Shown: positions 61,566 to 64,000 of the stretch, in pieces
Layout: every line of letters starts with the position of its first letter
How positions within the stretch are numbered: the stretch's first letter is position 1
NCBI GenBank assembly: GCA_023391635.1
Contig: JAEWAQ010000009.1
Location: 9,690-73,689 of the forward strand
Direction: 5' to 3'
Length of the DNA: 64,000 bases
From: Bacillota bacterium
Lineage (GTDB): Bacteria > Bacillota > Bacilli > Paenibacillales > Paenibacillaceae
Made by a program: the position numbers and the translations under genes
Notes under the pieces: model-generated
Seen by the model: only the letters and a program-made list of their open reading frames with translations
The model's database searches: none
What the model was told of the DNA's origin: nothing

Positions 61566-63092
61566 TCACCCGCGATTGCCGCCGATGCCCGGCTTCAGCG
61601 GAATCACTGTCACGATGTCGCCTTCACGGAGCTCTTCCTTGAGCGGCGGGATCAGCATCAAGCTGTCGGCGCACGCAATCGTCGTCATGAGCCCGGACTG
61701 GTCTTCGCCTGCCGGCTGCACCCATATGACGCCATCCCGTACTTCGGTTCTACTGCGCACGTATCGGGGGTAAGCATTGATTTTGGGGAAATGTTCCTCC
61801 AGCCGCGCCTGAAAGAATGCGGGTGCCGGGTTGCCGTGGTGCAGCATCGTGCGAATCGCAGGGGCGGCGAACAGATGGAAGCCGACGAAGCAGGCGCCGG
61901 GATTGCCCGACAACGCAAGCAGCAGCTTGCCGTTCAGCAGCGCTGCCGTCGTGGGGCTTCCGGGACGCATAGCGATCTTGTTGAACAGCGTGCGGCCTTC
62001 CCAGCGGGCCAAAATATCGACCAATATGTCGCTGTCGCCGACGGAGACGCCGCCTGTCGTCAGAAGCAAATCGCAATTCGCCATACCGTCGCGAATGACC
62101 TTCTCCGCCTCGTCCGCCCGATCCGGCACGCGGCCGAGCAGGACCGGCTCCGCGCCGACTTCGCGCACCAGTACGCTCAGCATCGGCGCATTGCTGTTGC
62201 GGATGCGGCCGGGCTCCAGCGGATCCCCGATGTCCAGCAGCTCGCTGCCCGTGGAGAGGATGCCGACGCGCGGACGACGCGCAACAGGCACGCTGGTGAA
62301 GCCGAACGCCGCCAGGAGCGCGGTCTCGCCCGCCTCGATGATGCGCCCTTCTTCGATCAACGTCTCGCCTGCTTGCAGTTCGCTGCCGATTCCGCTGACA
62401 TTGCGACCGGTCGGGACATGTTTGCTTATACGCACATAGGATATGCCATCGCGCACGGATGCGCTCGTCATCTCCAGCATGACGACCGTGTCCGCTCCTT
62501 CAGGCATCATGCCGCCCGTCATGATGCGCGACGCTTGGCCCGGCCCGACTGCCTTAGTCGGTACGGTACCGGCCTGCAGTGATTCTAGTACTTCAAGCTC
62601 TGCGGTCGATGAAGTGTCGCCATCCGCCGGCAAATCCGCCGCCCGCACCGCATAGCCGTCCATGCCGGAACGCCGAAACGGCGGGTAGGAATGCGGTGCG
62701 GCAATCGATCGGGCGGCGCTTCTCCGCCAGGCGTCGGCAAGCGGGACGTCCTCTGACTCCAGCGTCTTGACGTGAGCGAGAATCCGGCTGCAGGCTTCCT
62801 CCGGCGTGACCGCCTGCCGCCGGAACCGTTCAGGAGAAGCGGTTGGCTTCCGAAGATCAGCGGCGCCGGCCTCGCTGAGGTCGGTTGGCTGCTGAATATT
62901 AGCGGCTTGGATCTCGTTATGGTTAGTTGGCTTCCGGGTATTCTCGGAGCAGGTCTCGCTGAGTTCGGTTGACTGTCGGATATTCGTGGAGCAGGCCTCG
63001 TCGTTGGAGTCGGCTTGGCGCTGCGAGCCCACGGTCTTGGAACCGACTTCCGCTTCCCGATTCCGGGGGTCGATTGGTTCATGATTACTCAA
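61566..63092 (-). CDS. moeA: Molybdopterin molybdenumtransferase MoeA with a repeated N-terminal extension
   Basis: Inserts molybdate into adenylated molybdopterin. The core (about 90-508) has ETALLAAFG, GILSTGSELLDIG, DLLLTTGGVSVGDSD with the catalytic region, LLALSGNPGACFVGFHLF and a C-terminal beta domain. The TTG start at 63092 lies 9 nt after AGGAGAGGAG. Before the core lie about 90 extra residues that include four tandem 14-residue repeats (res 32-87), unusual for MoeA, which normally begins near RFRRQAVTPEEA. The last 42 bp-unit repeats are described in a separate entry. It is 18 bp downstream of mobA. Confidence 0.92.
   Translation of the reverse strand: MSNHEPIDPRNREAEVGSKTVGSQRQADSNDEACSTNIRQSTELSETCSENTRKPTNHNEIQAANIQQPTDLSEAGAADLRKPTASPERFRRQAVTPEEACSRILAHVKTLESEDVPLADAWRRSAARSIAAPHSYPPFRRSGMDGYAVRAADLPADGDTSSTAELEVLESLQAGTVPTKAVGPGQASRIMTGGMMPEGADTVVMLEMTSASVRDGISYVRISKHVPTGRNVSGIGSELQAGETLIEEGRIIEAGETALLAAFGFTSVPVARRPRVGILSTGSELLDIGDPLEPGRIRNSNAPMLSVLVREVGAEPVLLGRVPDRADEAEKVIRDGMANCDLLLTTGGVSVGDSDILVDILARWEGRTLFNKIAMRPGSPTTAALLNGKLLLALSGNPGACFVGFHLFAAPAIRTMLHHGNPAPAFFQARLEEHFPKINAYPRYVRSRTEVRDGVIWVQPAGEDQSGLMTTIACADSLMLIPPLKEELREGDIVTVIPLKPGIGGNRG
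62832..62999 (-). repeat. Four 42-bp in-frame repeats in the moeA N terminus
   Basis: The encoded units are EACSTNIRQSTELS, ETCSENTRKPTNHN, EIQAANIQQPTDLS and EAGAADLRKPTASP, each 14 residues (42 bp), sharing the pattern E....n.r.pT. They are low-complexity and hydrophilic. Repeat-unit sequence also appears at DNA level (for example GGAGCAGGTCTCGCTGAG-like stretches on the plus strand). Confidence 0.85.
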
Positions 63093-63110
63093 CTCGGCCT
63101 GCTCCTCTCC

Positions 63111-63737
63111 TCATGTTCCACGTTGGAATGAACCGATCAGCCGCTCGTAATCCTCCGGCGTATCCACATCGTCGGCGAAGCCCGCCGCGATGCCATGGCG
63201 CTCGAACTCCGCTCCCTGGACGTCGATCCAGCGAATCCGGTCCAGCAGCGCCCGCAATTTCCGTTGGCCATGCCGAAGCATGTCGTCCGCGATGTCGGCG
63301 ACTTCCCGATTGCGGTAAATCGCGTGCAGCGGCTGCGGCTGGCCGAAGAGCACCGGAAGCGCCGCGACCGCTTCTTGCTGCATGAGACGTTCGAGCAGCA
63401 ACGATGCCGCTGCCGCGCTGGCCTGCGGTTGGTCGCATGCGAGCAACCATATGTATGAGCGGGTCGTAGCAGTGAACCCGGCCTGCAAGCCGGCGAGCGG
63501 TCCTTGCTGCACGTAGCGGTCAGGTACGATCTTCAAGTCGGCGTGTTCTGAACGGAGATCTGCCAGGGCGTACGCATCTTGGCTGACGACGACGATCTCA
63601 TCTGTCCACCGCTCGCATGCGCGAAGTTGACGCTCGATGAACGTCGTTTGCTCATCATATGCCAGCAGCGCCTTGTTCCGCCCGCCCATCCGTTTGCCGA
63701 GCCCACCTGCCAAAATAACCGCCGAAGTATCCACCAT
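63111..63737 (-). CDS. mobA: Molybdenum cofactor guanylyltransferase
   Basis: Adds GMP to molybdopterin to form MGD; 208 residues. Nucleotide-binding signature ILAGGLGKRMGGRNKALL (about 8-25) with the conserved lysine, then DRYVQQGPLAGLQAGF, WLLACDQPQASAAA with the metal aspartate and ALLDRIRWIDVQ. ATG 63737 lies after GGGAGCG. First gene of the unit; a tandem-repeat array lies directly upstream toward the right edge. Confidence 0.92.
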   Translation of the reverse strand: MVDTSAVILAGGLGKRMGGRNKALLAYDEQTTFIERQLRACERWTDEIVVVSQDAYALADLRSEHADLKIVPDRYVQQGPLAGLQAGFTATTRSYIWLLACDQPQASAAAASLLLERLMQQEAVAALPVLFGQPQPLHAIYRNREVADIADDMLRHGQRKLRALLDRIRWIDVQGAEFERHGIAAGFADDVDTPEDYERLIGSFQRGT

Positions 63738-63810
63738 TCGCGCTCCCGCCGTTTTTAAGTAACCGTATCCTTACCGATCTCGCCGCACCGTCTCAGTAAA
63801 CCGGATCAAG

Positions 63811-64000
63811 TTAAATCGATTTTCGCCTTATCTCCGCTCGTTCGCCGCTATCGGGACCGAGTTATGGCGATTTTCGCCTTATCTCCGCTCGTTCTCCGCT
63901 ATCGGGACCGAGTTATGGCGATTTTCGCCTTAACTCCGCTCGTTCGCCGCTGTCGGGGCTGAGTTATGGCGATTTTCGCCTGATGTCCGCTCGTTCGCCG
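63811..64000. repeat. Intergenic palindrome array F (51-bp units, runs off the window)
   Basis: Anchors CGATTTTCGCC at about 63818, 63869, 63920 and 63971 are 51 bp apart. Units hold arms GAGTTATGGCGA and TCGCCTTAACTC (one mismatch) around TTT, then CCGCTCGTTCGCCGC-type spacer. It lies upstream of mobA and continues past the right edge. Confidence 0.88.

Overview
The window comes from a moderately GC-rich Gram-positive endospore-forming bacterium, most likely a member of the Paenibacillaceae (Paenibacillus or Cohnella type). The reasons are: the Bacillus-type order alaS, ireB, ruvX, DUF1292, mltG, trhP1, trhP2; the neighbouring cymR, cysteine desulfurase, yrrD, yrrI block; many TTG and GTG starts behind strong Shine-Dalgarno sites; a T-box element before alaS; and several YesM/YesN-type two-component pairs and MalF/MalG-type sugar importers that lack a linked ATPase. 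No tRNA, rRNA, prophage or CRISPR array was seen.

Layout: 1-2.2 kb holds an Eco57I-like DNA methylase cut by the left edge. 2.2-4.7 kb is a patch of gene debris: a broken SDR gene, an IS605/IS1341-type element with a doubly frameshifted tnpB and a well preserved omega-RNA-like end, and truncated RraA and GntR/FCD fragments. 4.7-15.4 kb carries housekeeping genes: a DUF2269 membrane protein, a DEDDh exonuclease, ilvD, a polysaccharide deacetylase fused to a YkoP-like domain, an AI-2E family exporter overlapping tail to tail with a class B PBP, and a chemoreceptor. 15.5-27.5 kb is the conserved alaS-to-cymR block on the minus strand. mnmA is divergent from cymR, followed by two unknown genes, a YeeN-type regulator, a Gfo/Idh/MocA oxidoreductase divergent from an AraC regulator, a cold-shock protein, a methyltransferase, two very small genes, pepF, a uracil/hypoxanthine DNA glycosylase and a KtrB-like ion channel.

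39.7-42.9 kb is one sugar importer (binding lipoprotein and two permeases). A GAF/HD-GYP protein separates it from a second system at 44.4-53.8 kb: sensor kinase, AraC-type response regulator, binding lipoprotein, two permeases and a secreted 894-residue protein with a DUF4832 region and three CBM6-like modules. That order suggests a sensed, secreted and imported glycan module. 54.1-57.0 kb is a tightly overlapping trio (CapA-like, GDPD, FAH-family). 57.2-60.7 kb is a second YesM/YesN pair. 61.0-63.7 kb carries the molybdenum cofactor genes mobA, moeA and mobB.

The most unusual signal is a set of six intergenic tandem-repeat arrays (about 8.0, 20.8, 28.9, 37.1, 37.5 and 63.8 kb). Their sequences differ, but nearly all repeat every 50-52 bp, most at exactly 51 bp, and each unit holds one palindrome. 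Arms differ in a compensatory way between arrays that share a CGATTTTCG-like core. Other points of interest are an alaS leader that seems to be a T-box without Stem I, and a 14-residue repeat inside MoeA.
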